A stretch of DNA of 49,255 nucleotides, taken from assembly GCA_022844015.1 (NCBI GenBank), contig JALHMO010000028.1:1-49255 (forward strand), given 5' to 3'. Positions 41,609-49,255 of the stretch are shown here, in pieces. The notes below the pieces were generated by a model that made no database searches, was not told the DNA's origin, and saw nothing but the letters and a program-made list of their open reading frames with translations. How positions within the stretch are numbered: the stretch's first letter is position 1; each line of letters opens with the position of its first letter. A program made the position numbers and the translations under genes. Origin of the DNA: Reyranella sp. GTDB taxonomy: Bacteria; Pseudomonadota; Alphaproteobacteria; Reyranellales; Reyranellaceae.

Positions 41609-41737
41609 CTCACCCTGAGGAGCGACCGCAGGCCGCGTCTCGAATCGGGCGGAGTAAACTTCGCCCTTTGGTTGGCCGAGTCACGCCTGTTGCCGACCCT
41701 TCGAGACGCCGCGCTCCGCGCGGCTCCTCAGGGTGAG
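41609..41737. repeat. Palindromic repeat family A, copy 3
   Basis: Outer arms CTCACCCTGAGGAGC and GCTCCTCAGGGTGAG as in the other copies. The inner part has ACCCTTCGAGACGCC and a diverged counterpart. It lies between convergent genes (DUF1348 and phaA). Confidence 0.9.
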
Positions 41738-41796
41738 GATTCAGTGAGGCAAGCTCTAAGCGAGCGAGCAATCAGTCGCGCCGGACGGCGATCACC

Positions 41797-42978
<1,182 letters not shown>

Positions 42979-43068
42979 AGTGCCCTCCTGGAGTGCCGCC
43001 CTGTCGCTATTTATAGAGACGCGGTCAAGCGGGGCAAGGACCGGGCCAGCCGCCGTGCGGCTCACGGG

Positions 43069-44238
43069 TCAACCGGCCGCACGGGCGCGAGGAGCCGGCG
43101 GGAGCGGACGCAGCCCGAACAGGGGGCGCACGAACCACCACGGACGAACCACGGCGAGGTAGAGGATCGACGTGCCGAGGAACGTCGCCATGACAGCCAG
43201 GATGAATCCGGCGGCCGGCGGGGTGCCGAGCCGGAGCAGCCAGTAGACCGCGATCACCGTCACGGTCTGGTGCAGCATGTAGAAGGGATAGACCGCCTCG
43301 GTGGCCTCGCCGAGAAAGGCCGGTCGCCGCGTCAGATGGCGGTTGGCGAAGCCGACGATGGCGAACAGCCAGGCCATGGTGTTGATCGCCGAAACCAGCG
43401 CATAGGCCGGACGGTCCGCCGGCGCGATTGTCGGGCGAATCGCGCCGTCGATGAACAGGACATACAGGCTCGCATAGGCGGCGATGCCGATGCCGAGCGA
43501 CAGGAAACGCTGCCGGTTGAGCGCGGCCAGAAGTTCGCGCGAGCCGAACAGGAAGGCGCCATAGAGCAGCAGAATGCCGTAGTAGGCGAGGCCGTACCAG
43601 TCGCCGACCAGGCCGTTGGGATTGCGCGAGATCGGCGCCAGCCAGAGGATGCAGGCGGCGAGCGGCAGCGGCATCAGCCAGTGCAGGCCGGCACGCGCCG
43701 TAAGGGCCGACGCCCCCTCGAGCGCCGCCCGCCCCGCCGGGCTGCGCGCCCACAGGAACAGGGGCAAGCACGCGACCGTGAGCACCAGGACGTAGGCCAG
43801 GAACCACAGATGGTGCCAACTGAGATTGCCGTCGGGATACACGCCGACGAAGGCCTGCGGCAGCCACTGCACGAAGGTGCCGGCGAAGCGGCCGGTGTAG
43901 AGCCGCTCGAGATAGACCTGCGGCGGCACCAGCACGATCATGCCGAAGGCCAGCGGCACGAGAAGCCGGCGCACGCGGTCGAGGGCGAAGGCGCCGGGCG
44001 AGCGCTGTCCGAGCGCCAGCATGATGGCGGCCCCCGACACCAGGAAGATCAGCGGCATTCGCCAGCGGTTCACGAAGCGCATGCCCTCGCGCAGCCAGTC
44101 GAGGCTGTCGGGGCTGACGAGGTGCCAGTTCCAGCCCGACCACGCCATGCCGGCGTGGTAGACGATCAGCAGGGCGAACGCGGAGACTCGCAGCCAATCG
44201 AGGTCGGCGCGGCGGTCGGAAGCGGGAGTGGCATTCAT
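43069..44238 (-). CDS. Acyltransferase 3 family membrane protein
   Basis: A 389-residue integral membrane protein with ten or so spans and the family-3 acyltransferase layout: N-terminal RADLDWLRVSAFALLIVYHA (Asp and His of the acyl-donor site), RWRMPLIFLVSGAA and GEATEAVYPFYMLHQTVTV near the end. Such proteins O-acylate surface sugars, glucans or peptides. Preceded by the hairpin D region. Confidence 0.87.
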   Translation of the reverse strand: MNATPASDRRADLDWLRVSAFALLIVYHAGMAWSGWNWHLVSPDSLDWLREGMRFVNRWRMPLIFLVSGAAIMLALGQRSPGAFALDRVRRLLVPLAFGMIVLVPPQVYLERLYTGRFAGTFVQWLPQAFVGVYPDGNLSWHHLWFLAYVLVLTVACLPLFLWARSPAGRAALEGASALTARAGLHWLMPLPLAACILWLAPISRNPNGLVGDWYGLAYYGILLLYGAFLFGSRELLAALNRQRFLSLGIGIAAYASLYVLFIDGAIRPTIAPADRPAYALVSAINTMAWLFAIVGFANRHLTRRPAFLGEATEAVYPFYMLHQTVTVIAVYWLLRLGTPPAAGFILAVMATFLGTSILYLAVVRPWWFVRPLFGLRPLPPAPRARAAG

Positions 44239-44574
44239 GACAGCACCTTGGAGGAGAGCTTTCGGATGGCCTCCTCCTACGCGCCACCACCTTGATTCCA
44301 GGGCATTTTGTGACGACCGGCGCGGCCGGTGGGACGACCGGCAGGGCAGCCGGGATGTCCGGTCTCGATGCGCAACGTCAGCGTCTTGCTCTTCCGGACC
44401 GCGGGCCTCCCGCCTGCTCATGATTCATGGCTGGGAGCGCGCCACTCCTGTGGCGCTCCTGGACGTGTGATCGACAAGAAGAGCGCCACAGGAGTGGCGC
44501 GCTCCCAGCACATGAGCCCCTTCGAACCGCTCAGGGCAGGCGCCCACGGTCCAGAAGAGCATGAGCTCACGCCC
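44239..44574. other. Intergenic region holding hairpin D
   Basis: It separates the acyltransferase and LytTR genes, both on the minus strand. No gene is supported. It contains the acyltransferase promoter region and the long perfect hairpin described separately. Confidence 0.5.
44431..44508. repeat. Perfect 28-bp inverted repeat D
   Basis: Arms 44431-44458 and 44481-44508 (CTGGGAGCGCGCCACTCCTG... and its exact complement) with a 22-nt loop. It could terminate LytTR transcription or be a mobile palindrome. Confidence 0.9.
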
Positions 44575-45468
44575 TCAGCTCTTCACCGGCACCAGGCTCT
44601 CGAAGCGTTGGCGGTAGCGCCGGCTGAGGTTTACCTCGGCGCCGTCCTGCAGGCGGATGCGCCAGTCGCCGCTGACCCACGGCGTCACCTCGGTGATGCG
44701 GGTGACATTGACCAGGTAGGATTTGTGCACCCGCACGAACCGCCTGGGATCGAGCTCGCTCTCGAGCTTGCTGAGCGAGGAGCGAATCTCGAGGGTCTCG
44801 CCGCCAACGTGCAGGACGGCGTAGTTGCCGGAGGCTTCGACCCAGTCGATGTCGGCCATCTCGACCATGATCTCGCGGCCGCGCTTGCGAACTGCGAAAC
44901 GTTCGGCCAGCGGCGGAGACGAAGGTAAGGGCGCCTCTACCGGCGGTTCTGGCACCGGTGCAGGAGTCGTTTCCTGCTGCAACGCCGGCTCGGGCGCCGC
45001 ATCGGCGTGCGCCGGCATGCGCTCGAACAGGTAGTGCAGCGCCAGGATTCCGGCACTCAGCATGCCGTAGCTGACGATGTCCTTGGCAAACTCGTAAGCC
45101 AGCCGATCGAGGGTGAGCGGGAATGAATAAGCCGTTCCGAGGATCGCCGAAAACCAGAGCAGGCGGAGCGCCGCCATGCCGACCGTGTGGGCGATGCTGA
45201 ACGGCACCACCGCGGCGACGTGGATCGTCACGTTGCGCAGCGACTGCCCGATCGGCCAGCGCCGGTGCAGCCAGTAGAGCGCCGGAAGCAGGGCCGCGAC
45301 GACGACATGGCTCGTCAGCTCGATCGCCAGCGCGTGATCGAGCCCGATCGGCCGGCCGATCTTCTCCTGGTTGGCCATCTCGACGTAGCTGCGCGCCGCC
45401 ACCGATACCGCGAGCAGGATCGTCCAGGCGGCGATCAGCCGCCAATCGAAGGGCTTGTGCTCACCCAT
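44575..45468 (-). CDS. Membrane-anchored LytTR transcriptional regulator
   Basis: A 297-residue protein. Four hydrophobic segments (about residues 8-25, 42-60, 72-95 and 125-145) precede a Pro/Ala-rich linker and a C-terminal LytTR DNA-binding domain: MVEMADIDWVEASGNYAVLH, RSSLSKLESELDPRRFVRVH, KSYLVNVTRITEV and VNLSRRYRQRF. It probably senses a membrane or periplasmic signal and regulates nearby genes. Its ATG overlaps the phaC stop (TGATG), so it is co-translated with phaC, an unusual partner. Confidence 0.87.
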   Translation of the reverse strand: MGEHKPFDWRLIAAWTILLAVSVAARSYVEMANQEKIGRPIGLDHALAIELTSHVVVAALLPALYWLHRRWPIGQSLRNVTIHVAAVVPFSIAHTVGMAALRLLWFSAILGTAYSFPLTLDRLAYEFAKDIVSYGMLSAGILALHYLFERMPAHADAAPEPALQQETTPAPVPEPPVEAPLPSSPPLAERFAVRKRGREIMVEMADIDWVEASGNYAVLHVGGETLEIRSSLSKLESELDPRRFVRVHKSYLVNVTRITEVTPWVSGDWRIRLQDGAEVNLSRRYRQRFESLVPVKS

Positions 45469-46730
45469 CAGGATCGGCGCTTGGCCGGCATGGCGCCCAG
45501 CCAGTCGAACAAGGGCGTCCAGCAGAGCTCGCGGGCGCGGCCGCTCACCACCATGCCGATATGGCCGAGCGGCAGGTCGTGACGCGTGACAGTACGGAAG
45601 CCGCGCCGGGGCTCGGCGAGGGCCGCCGCCGACAGGGGCGGCACTATGCGATCCCCCGAGGGGATCATGACCAGGGCCGGGACATTCATCCGCCGCGGCA
45701 CGATGCGGCGGCCGCCGACCATCCACTGGCCCTTGCCAGGCAGGTTGTCGCCATACCAGGCGATCAGGCATTCGCGCGCCGTCGGGCCGGCGAGCGGGGC
45801 GCCGCCGTTCAGCCAGTCCTCGAGCAGCACGAACTCTCGTGCCGACTGGCCATGCGGGTCCATGCCGAGGAAACGGCCGAACTTCTTCACGGCAAGCCAC
45901 GGATCGAGCGACCAGAACAGGGTCTGCAGGACGTCGACCGGCAGCTCGCCGACGCGGCCGGCCATCTCGGCCAGGAGGGGCCCCGCCGACAGCATGAAGG
46001 CGTGGCCGGTTCGGTCGGCATGGAAATCCCACGGCGTCGCCAGCAGGGCCAGCCCGGCGACGCGCCGCGGCCGGCGCGCCGCCAGGGCCACGCAGAGCGT
46101 GCCGCCCATGCAGTATCCCATCACCGCCGGGGCGCGGCGCGCCCGGCGGGCGAGGAAGGCCGCCGCGCGCTCGAGGCGCGCGACGTAGGCCGTCAGGTCG
46201 AAACGCCGCTCGTCGGCATCGGGCGTTCCCCAATCGACCAGATAGGGTCGCAGGCCCTGTGCCGCCATGGCACGCAGCAGGCTCTTCTCCTGGGTGAGGT
46301 CGAGCACTTCCCAGCGATTGATCAGCGACGGCACCACGAGCACGGCACGCGCGCCGCGTGTCCGCGCCGCGCGATGCGTCGCGCCATAGTCGAGCAGGCG
46401 TGTGTTGCCCTCGCTCCAGATGGCCGGCGGGTTCTCGAGAGTGCGGTGGACCGGATGCTGGCGATAGGCGATCACACCGTCGGCCAGGCGGTGCAGTCGG
46501 CGGGCAATCTCGCGCTGGAGCGCCGCCTCGAACCCCTCGCCTGTCGCCGCTTCGAGGGCGACGACCTCGGGCAGCAGCGCCGCCAGCGAGTCAGGCGGTC
46601 CCGAGGCGGGATTCGAGCTGGGCGAGCCTGACTTCCAGAGCCTCCACGCGCCTTCGCAGCTCGCCCACGTCATCAGGGCCGTGCCCAGGTGCAGCGGCAG
46701 CGGGCGCGGTCCCAGTCGGGGAGGATGCAT
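45468..46730 (-). CDS. phaC: PHA synthase, class III PhaC-like
   Basis: A 420-residue alpha/beta hydrolase-fold polymerase. The lipase-like box APAVMGYCMGGTLC has the catalytic Cys at about residue 206; Asp is in IPSGDRIVPP and His in LPLGHIGMVV. VPSLINRWEVLDLTQEKSLL and YLVDWGTPDADER match PhaC. The length suits class III (about 360) more than class I (about 560-590). It polymerises 3-hydroxyacyl-CoA. The ATG at 46730 has GGAG eight bases upstream, yet lies inside the phaE-like frame. Confidence 0.85.
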   Translation of the reverse strand: MHPPRLGPRPLPLHLGTALMTWASCEGAWRLWKSGSPSSNPASGPPDSLAALLPEVVALEAATGEGFEAALQREIARRLHRLADGVIAYRQHPVHRTLENPPAIWSEGNTRLLDYGATHRAARTRGARAVLVVPSLINRWEVLDLTQEKSLLRAMAAQGLRPYLVDWGTPDADERRFDLTAYVARLERAAAFLARRARRAPAVMGYCMGGTLCVALAARRPRRVAGLALLATPWDFHADRTGHAFMLSAGPLLAEMAGRVGELPVDVLQTLFWSLDPWLAVKKFGRFLGMDPHGQSAREFVLLEDWLNGGAPLAGPTARECLIAWYGDNLPGKGQWMVGGRRIVPRRMNVPALVMIPSGDRIVPPLSAAALAEPRRGFRTVTRHDLPLGHIGMVVSGRARELCWTPLFDWLGAMPAKRRS

Positions 46731-46914
46731 GCTGAGCTCCTTGGGTCGCCTGCAGCACCGAGGCGAACTGCGCGTTTGCGGCAGCGAAAAGGCGGGCAAT
46801 CTGTTCGGTCAGCGCCGGGTCGGCTGCGAGCCCGGAAAGCTGGCTCTGCCAGAGGTCCAGGTAGCGCCGCGCCAGTCGGTCGAAATCGGCGGTGTTGTCG
46901 CTGTCGGAAGGCAT
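46591..46914 (-). CDS. PhaE-like short subunit of PHA synthase
   Basis: A 107-residue protein starting MPSDSDNTADFDRLARRYLD. The start LARRYLDLWQSQLSGL resembles the beginning of PhaE, and the C-terminus VGELRRRVEALEVRLAQLES is a coiled coil, as at the PhaE end that joins PhaC. Typical PhaE is 300 or more residues, so this is a minimal form. It overlaps the first 140 bp of the phaC frame out of register, implying tight translational coupling. Confidence 0.6.
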   Translation of the reverse strand: MPSDSDNTADFDRLARRYLDLWQSQLSGLAADPALTEQIARLFAAANAQFASVLQATQGAQHASSPTGTAPAAAAPGHGPDDVGELRRRVEALEVRLAQLESRLGTA

Positions 46915-47009
46915 GCGCGCACTATAGCGGATCGCGGGCGGATCGCGCCGCGAACAGCGCTTTCGCAGGCGCAAAGCCTGCCTTGTCGCACTGCGGTATC
47001 GGCGCTAAT

Positions 47010-47029
47010 GTTTACAATCCGATGTAAAC
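47010..47029. promoter_or_regulatory. Inverted repeat in the phaE/phaR divergent promoter region
   Basis: GTTTAC and GTAAAC are separated by 8 bp, 40 bp before the phaR start and 96 bp before the phaE-like start. Position and symmetry suit an operator. A TGC-rich stretch just upstream (CCTTGTCGCACTGCGG) recalls PhaR sites in other alphaproteobacteria. Both are candidates only. Confidence 0.4.
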
Positions 47030-47068
47030 GGGCGTTCACCGCGTTCGGGAACGAGGGAGCGAAGCGTA

Positions 47069-47719
47069 ATGGCCGATCAGGCAGTACCCGAAAGCGGACC
47101 CAAGCCCGCCCCCGTGGTGATCAAGAAGTACGCGAACCGGCGTCTCTACAATACGGCGACCTCGGCCTATGTGACGCTCGATCACCTGTCGCAGATGGTG
47201 AAGGAAAAGACCGACTTCGTCGTCTACGACGCCAAGAGCGGCGACGAGATCACCCGCTCGGTGCTGACCCAGATCATCTTCGAGGAAGAGAGCAAGAGCG
47301 GGCAGCACCTGTTGCCGATCCCGTTCCTGCGCCAGCTCATCTCCTTCTACGGCGATTCGCTGCAGGGCGTGGTGCCGCAGTATCTCGAGATGTCGATGAC
47401 CCAGTTCGCCCGCAACCAGGAGCAGATGCGGCGCTACATGCAGAATGCCTTCGGCTTCAACCCGTTCCAGCAGTTCGAGACGATGGGCAAGCAGAACATG
47501 GCGATGTTCGAGCAGGCCATGCGCATGTTGAATCCGTTCCGCCCCGGCCAGGCCGGAGGGCCCACTCCGCCGGGGCCGCCGGCTGCCAACGGGCACGAGC
47601 CGCCCAAGCCGGCACCAGCGGCCACCGCCGCGGCCAACAACGATGCGGCAATCGATGCGCTGAAGCGCAAGCTCGACGAGCTGCAGAATCAGCTCGCCGA
47701 GCTCAGCAAGAAGCCCTGA
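47069..47719 (+). CDS. phaR: PHA synthesis repressor PhaR
   Basis: A 216-residue protein. Its N-terminal DNA-binding domain (VVIKKYANRRLYNTATSAYV, TLDHLSQMVKEKTDFVVYDA) and PHB-accumulation domain (LTQIIFEEESKSGQHLLPIP, FLRQLISFYGDSLQGVVPQY) match PhaR in full. The Pro/Ala-rich linker and C-terminal DALKRKLDELQNQLAELSKK coiled coil are typical. PhaR binds PHB granules and represses phasin and its own gene until polymer forms. Divergent from phaE-phaC. Confidence 0.95.
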   Translation: MADQAVPESGPKPAPVVIKKYANRRLYNTATSAYVTLDHLSQMVKEKTDFVVYDAKSGDEITRSVLTQIIFEEESKSGQHLLPIPFLRQLISFYGDSLQGVVPQYLEMSMTQFARNQEQMRRYMQNAFGFNPFQQFETMGKQNMAMFEQAMRMLNPFRPGQAGGPTPPGPPAANGHEPPKPAPAATAAANNDAAIDALKRKLDELQNQLAELSKKP

Positions 47720-47730
47720 CCACGCCGGCC

Positions 47731-47916
47731 ATGGGAGACGGTCCACCCCCGCTGCGCCGCGTGATGTCGCCCTGCATCGGCATCTGCACCCTCGATCGCA
47801 AGAGCGGCTTCTGCCTCGGCTGCAAGCGCAACATCGAGGAGATCGGCCGCTGGGCGATGCTCGACGACCCGCAGCGCCAGGCCATCATCGACCAGCTGCC
47901 GACAAGGAAGATCTGA
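47731..47916 (+). CDS. DUF1289 protein
   Basis: A 61-residue protein with the DUF1289 signature SPCIGICTLDRKSGFCLGCK followed by RNIEEIGRWAML. Four cysteines (CIGIC and CLGC) suggest metal binding. Function unknown. It starts 11 bp after phaR and is probably in its operon. An internal ATG at 47764 is an alternative start. Confidence 0.93.
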   Translation: MGDGPPPLRRVMSPCIGICTLDRKSGFCLGCKRNIEEIGRWAMLDDPQRQAIIDQLPTRKI

Positions 47917-47967
47917 AGCTCGCTGCACTCGTGAACGACTGCTTCGATGTTGGACAAACAACAACAC

Positions 47968-48076
47968 CTCATCCTGAGGAGCCGCGCGCAACGCGGCGTC
48001 TCGAAGGATGGGGATCAGGCACGGTGCCTGTCGCCCATGCTTCGAGACGCGCCCTTCGGGCGCTCCTCAGCATGAG
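47968..48076. repeat. Palindromic repeat family A, copy 4 (diverged)
   Basis: Outer arms CTCATCCTGAGGAGC and GCTCCTCAGCATGAG, a variant of the CTCACCCTGAGGAGC form. Inner GGCGTCTCGAAGGATGG pairs with CCATGCTTCGAGACGC. It lies between convergent genes. Confidence 0.88.
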
Positions 48077-48106
48077 GTTGGTGGGCGGCTGCGCCGGCGG
48101 TTTACG

Positions 48107-48916
48107 CTACCGCCCCTTGAAGGCCGGCTTGCGCTTCTCGCGAAAGGCCGACGTGCCTTCGCGGTAATCCTCGGTGAGGCCGGTGAGCACGTTCTGATCC
48201 GAATCCATGTGCGAGCCGAGATCGTCGAGCGCGTGAGCGAAGCGGTTCACCGTGGTCTTGCTCATGCGCACCGGGATCGGCGGCTGGCGCGCGATGCGCT
48301 CGGCGAATGCCAGCGCAGATGACAGCGCCTGCCCATCGTCGACCACGGTCTCGACCAGGCCCCAGCCCAGCGCCTCGGCGGCGCCGATGCGGTCCGACGC
48401 GAGGATGACCGCCTGCTTGGTGCGCGCCGGCCCCATCAGCGCCAGCATGCGCGGGATCGAGCCCCAGCTCATGTTCATGCCGAGCTCGACCTCGGGGATG
48501 CGGAAATGCGCCGAACGGCCGCAGGTGCGGAAGTCGAGCGCCACGACCAGCGCGGCGCCGCCGCCGATGCAGTGACCCTCGATCGCCGCGATCGTGACCT
48601 GCTCCATGTCCTGCCATGCCTTGCACATCTTGGGGCCGAGGCGCTGGCGATGGATGCGCTCGCCGATGGGCAAGGCATCGCGCTGCCGGCCATCCGGATC
48701 CTTGAGGTCGAAGCCGGCCGAGAACGCCTTGGCCGAGCCGGTGAGGATCACCACCGAGGTCTCGAGATCGTCCTCGAAGTCGCGCGGCACGTCGCGCAGC
48801 TCGCGCATCGCCTGGTGGCTCAGCGCATTGATGTCGTCGCCGCGATCGAATCGCACCACGGCGATCCGGCCCTGCGGCCCTAGACCCTTCTCGACCCCGA
48901 CGAACCGCCGCTCCAT
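48107..48916 (-). CDS. Enoyl-CoA hydratase/isomerase (crotonase) family protein
   Basis: A 269-residue protein. The ATG of MERRFVGVEKG follows GGAGGAG. Crotonase motifs: VVILTGSAKAFSAGFDLKD and the oxyanion-hole IAAIEGHCIGGGAALVVALD, RIPEVELGMNMSWGSIPRM. The usual catalytic Glu of hydratases is not clear in its normal place, so isomerase, hydrolase or other chemistry is possible. It may supply or consume acyl-CoA related to PHB metabolism, but no direct link is visible. Confidence 0.9.
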   Translation of the reverse strand: MERRFVGVEKGLGPQGRIAVVRFDRGDDINALSHQAMRELRDVPRDFEDDLETSVVILTGSAKAFSAGFDLKDPDGRQRDALPIGERIHRQRLGPKMCKAWQDMEQVTIAAIEGHCIGGGAALVVALDFRTCGRSAHFRIPEVELGMNMSWGSIPRMLALMGPARTKQAVILASDRIGAAEALGWGLVETVVDDGQALSSALAFAERIARQPPIPVRMSKTTVNRFAHALDDLGSHMDSDQNVLTGLTEDYREGTSAFREKRKPAFKGR

Positions 48917-48993
48917 CTCGCGCTCCTCCTGTACCCGGCACACGGTAGCGGCTCGGCTTTACAACGGCGAGCCGGTTGGCTTCAGTGCCTGCC

Positions 48994-49255
48994 ATGTCTC
49001 CTTCGCCAGCTCCATCCTCATCAGTCGACTCTCTCGCCCTCGAGCATCGCGTCGACGCGCTGTTCGCCCCTTATGCGAAGCAAGGCTCGCCCGGCGCCAT
49101 CGTCGCCGTCATGCGGGGCAGCCGAATCGAGCTGCGCAAGGGCTACGGCCTCGCCAGCATCGAGCTCGGCGTGCCCATCGGGCCGCAGACGCGCTTCCGC
49201 ATCGCCTCGGTCAGCAAGCAGTTCACGGTCAGCGCCGCCCTGATGCTGGCGGCCG
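48994..49255 (+). CDS. Serine hydrolase, beta-lactamase family (5' part)
   Basis: The first 87 codons only; the gene continues past the right edge. After a short Ser/Pro-rich start it reads HRVDALFAPYAKQGSPGAIV, AVMRGSRIELRKGYGLASIE and RFRIASVSKQFTVSAALML. The SVSK tetrad is the SxxK active site of class C beta-lactamase-like and DD-peptidase-like hydrolases. No obvious signal peptide is present at the chosen ATG, so either the enzyme is cytoplasmic or the start lies elsewhere. Confidence 0.85.
   Translation, partial: MSPSPAPSSSVDSLALEHRVDALFAPYAKQGSPGAIVAVMRGSRIELRKGYGLASIELGVPIGPQTRFRIASVSKQFTVSAALMLAA

Overview
The window looks like chromosomal DNA from a GC-rich alphaproteobacterium. 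Support comes from the polyhydroxybutyrate genes (phaA, phaB, phaC, a phaE-like gene, phaR), a DUF4214-ended RTX protein, DUF1289 and DUF4864 proteins, and several families of dispersed palindromes. A Reyranella- or Bradyrhizobium-like soil or freshwater bacterium would fit, but that is inference; no rRNA is present to settle it.

Left part (1 to about 16.3 kb): a decayed accessory region. It starts with the last 34 codons and right end of an IS66 element. A roughly 2000-residue secreted RTX / TolB-propeller / Calx-beta / DUF4214 protein follows on the minus strand. That gene lies between a broken 5' copy and a complete copy of a VirD4/TraG-like ATPase gene, and a broken 3' copy of the same ATPase lies beyond two small cargo genes. 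Further right are a small DnaJ-type zinc-finger protein, a frameshifted hypothetical gene, a TraB/ChaN-like protein, a truncated solute-binding protein, an orphan TRAP DctP, two lipoproteins (one frameshifted), a MazF/PemK tail, an internally deleted IS21-like element and a 119-bp repeat pair. The region ends at a tRNA-Arg(ACG) gene whose 3' end faces it, as expected for an island boundary.

Most notable item (15557-15997, minus strand): a small exported thioredoxin-fold protein. Its active-site CGPC motif has an in-frame TGA in place of the first Cys codon. Nineteen bases after the TGA begins a GTC apical loop on a 10-bp stem, the geometry of a bacterial SECIS element. I read it as a thioredoxin-like selenoprotein (UGPC) that ordinary gene calling would split or lose. 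The competing reading is a TGC-to-TGA nonsense mutation.

Right part (16.6-49.3 kb): ordinary dense core-type genes. In order these are DUF4864, an EamA transporter, a coupled amidohydrolase plus LLM flavin monooxygenase, a pentapeptide-repeat protein with a TIR/deoxyribosyltransferase-like C-terminus, an amidase with an AtzG-like partner, a CPA2 antiporter, NHL-propeller, NTF2-like and GST genes. A long minus-strand run follows (AhpD-like, Tam, gamma-glutamyltransferase, RlmI-like methyltransferase, P1 peptidase, dipeptide-type ABC transporter) that suggests gamma-glutamyl or peptide salvage. The last part is an interspersed PHB set (phaB, phaA, phaC, phaE-like, phaR) with an acyltransferase, a LytTR regulator, a crotonase and the start of a serine hydrolase. 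Intergenic spaces here carry four palindrome A copies, two each of B and C, and single D and E hairpins.
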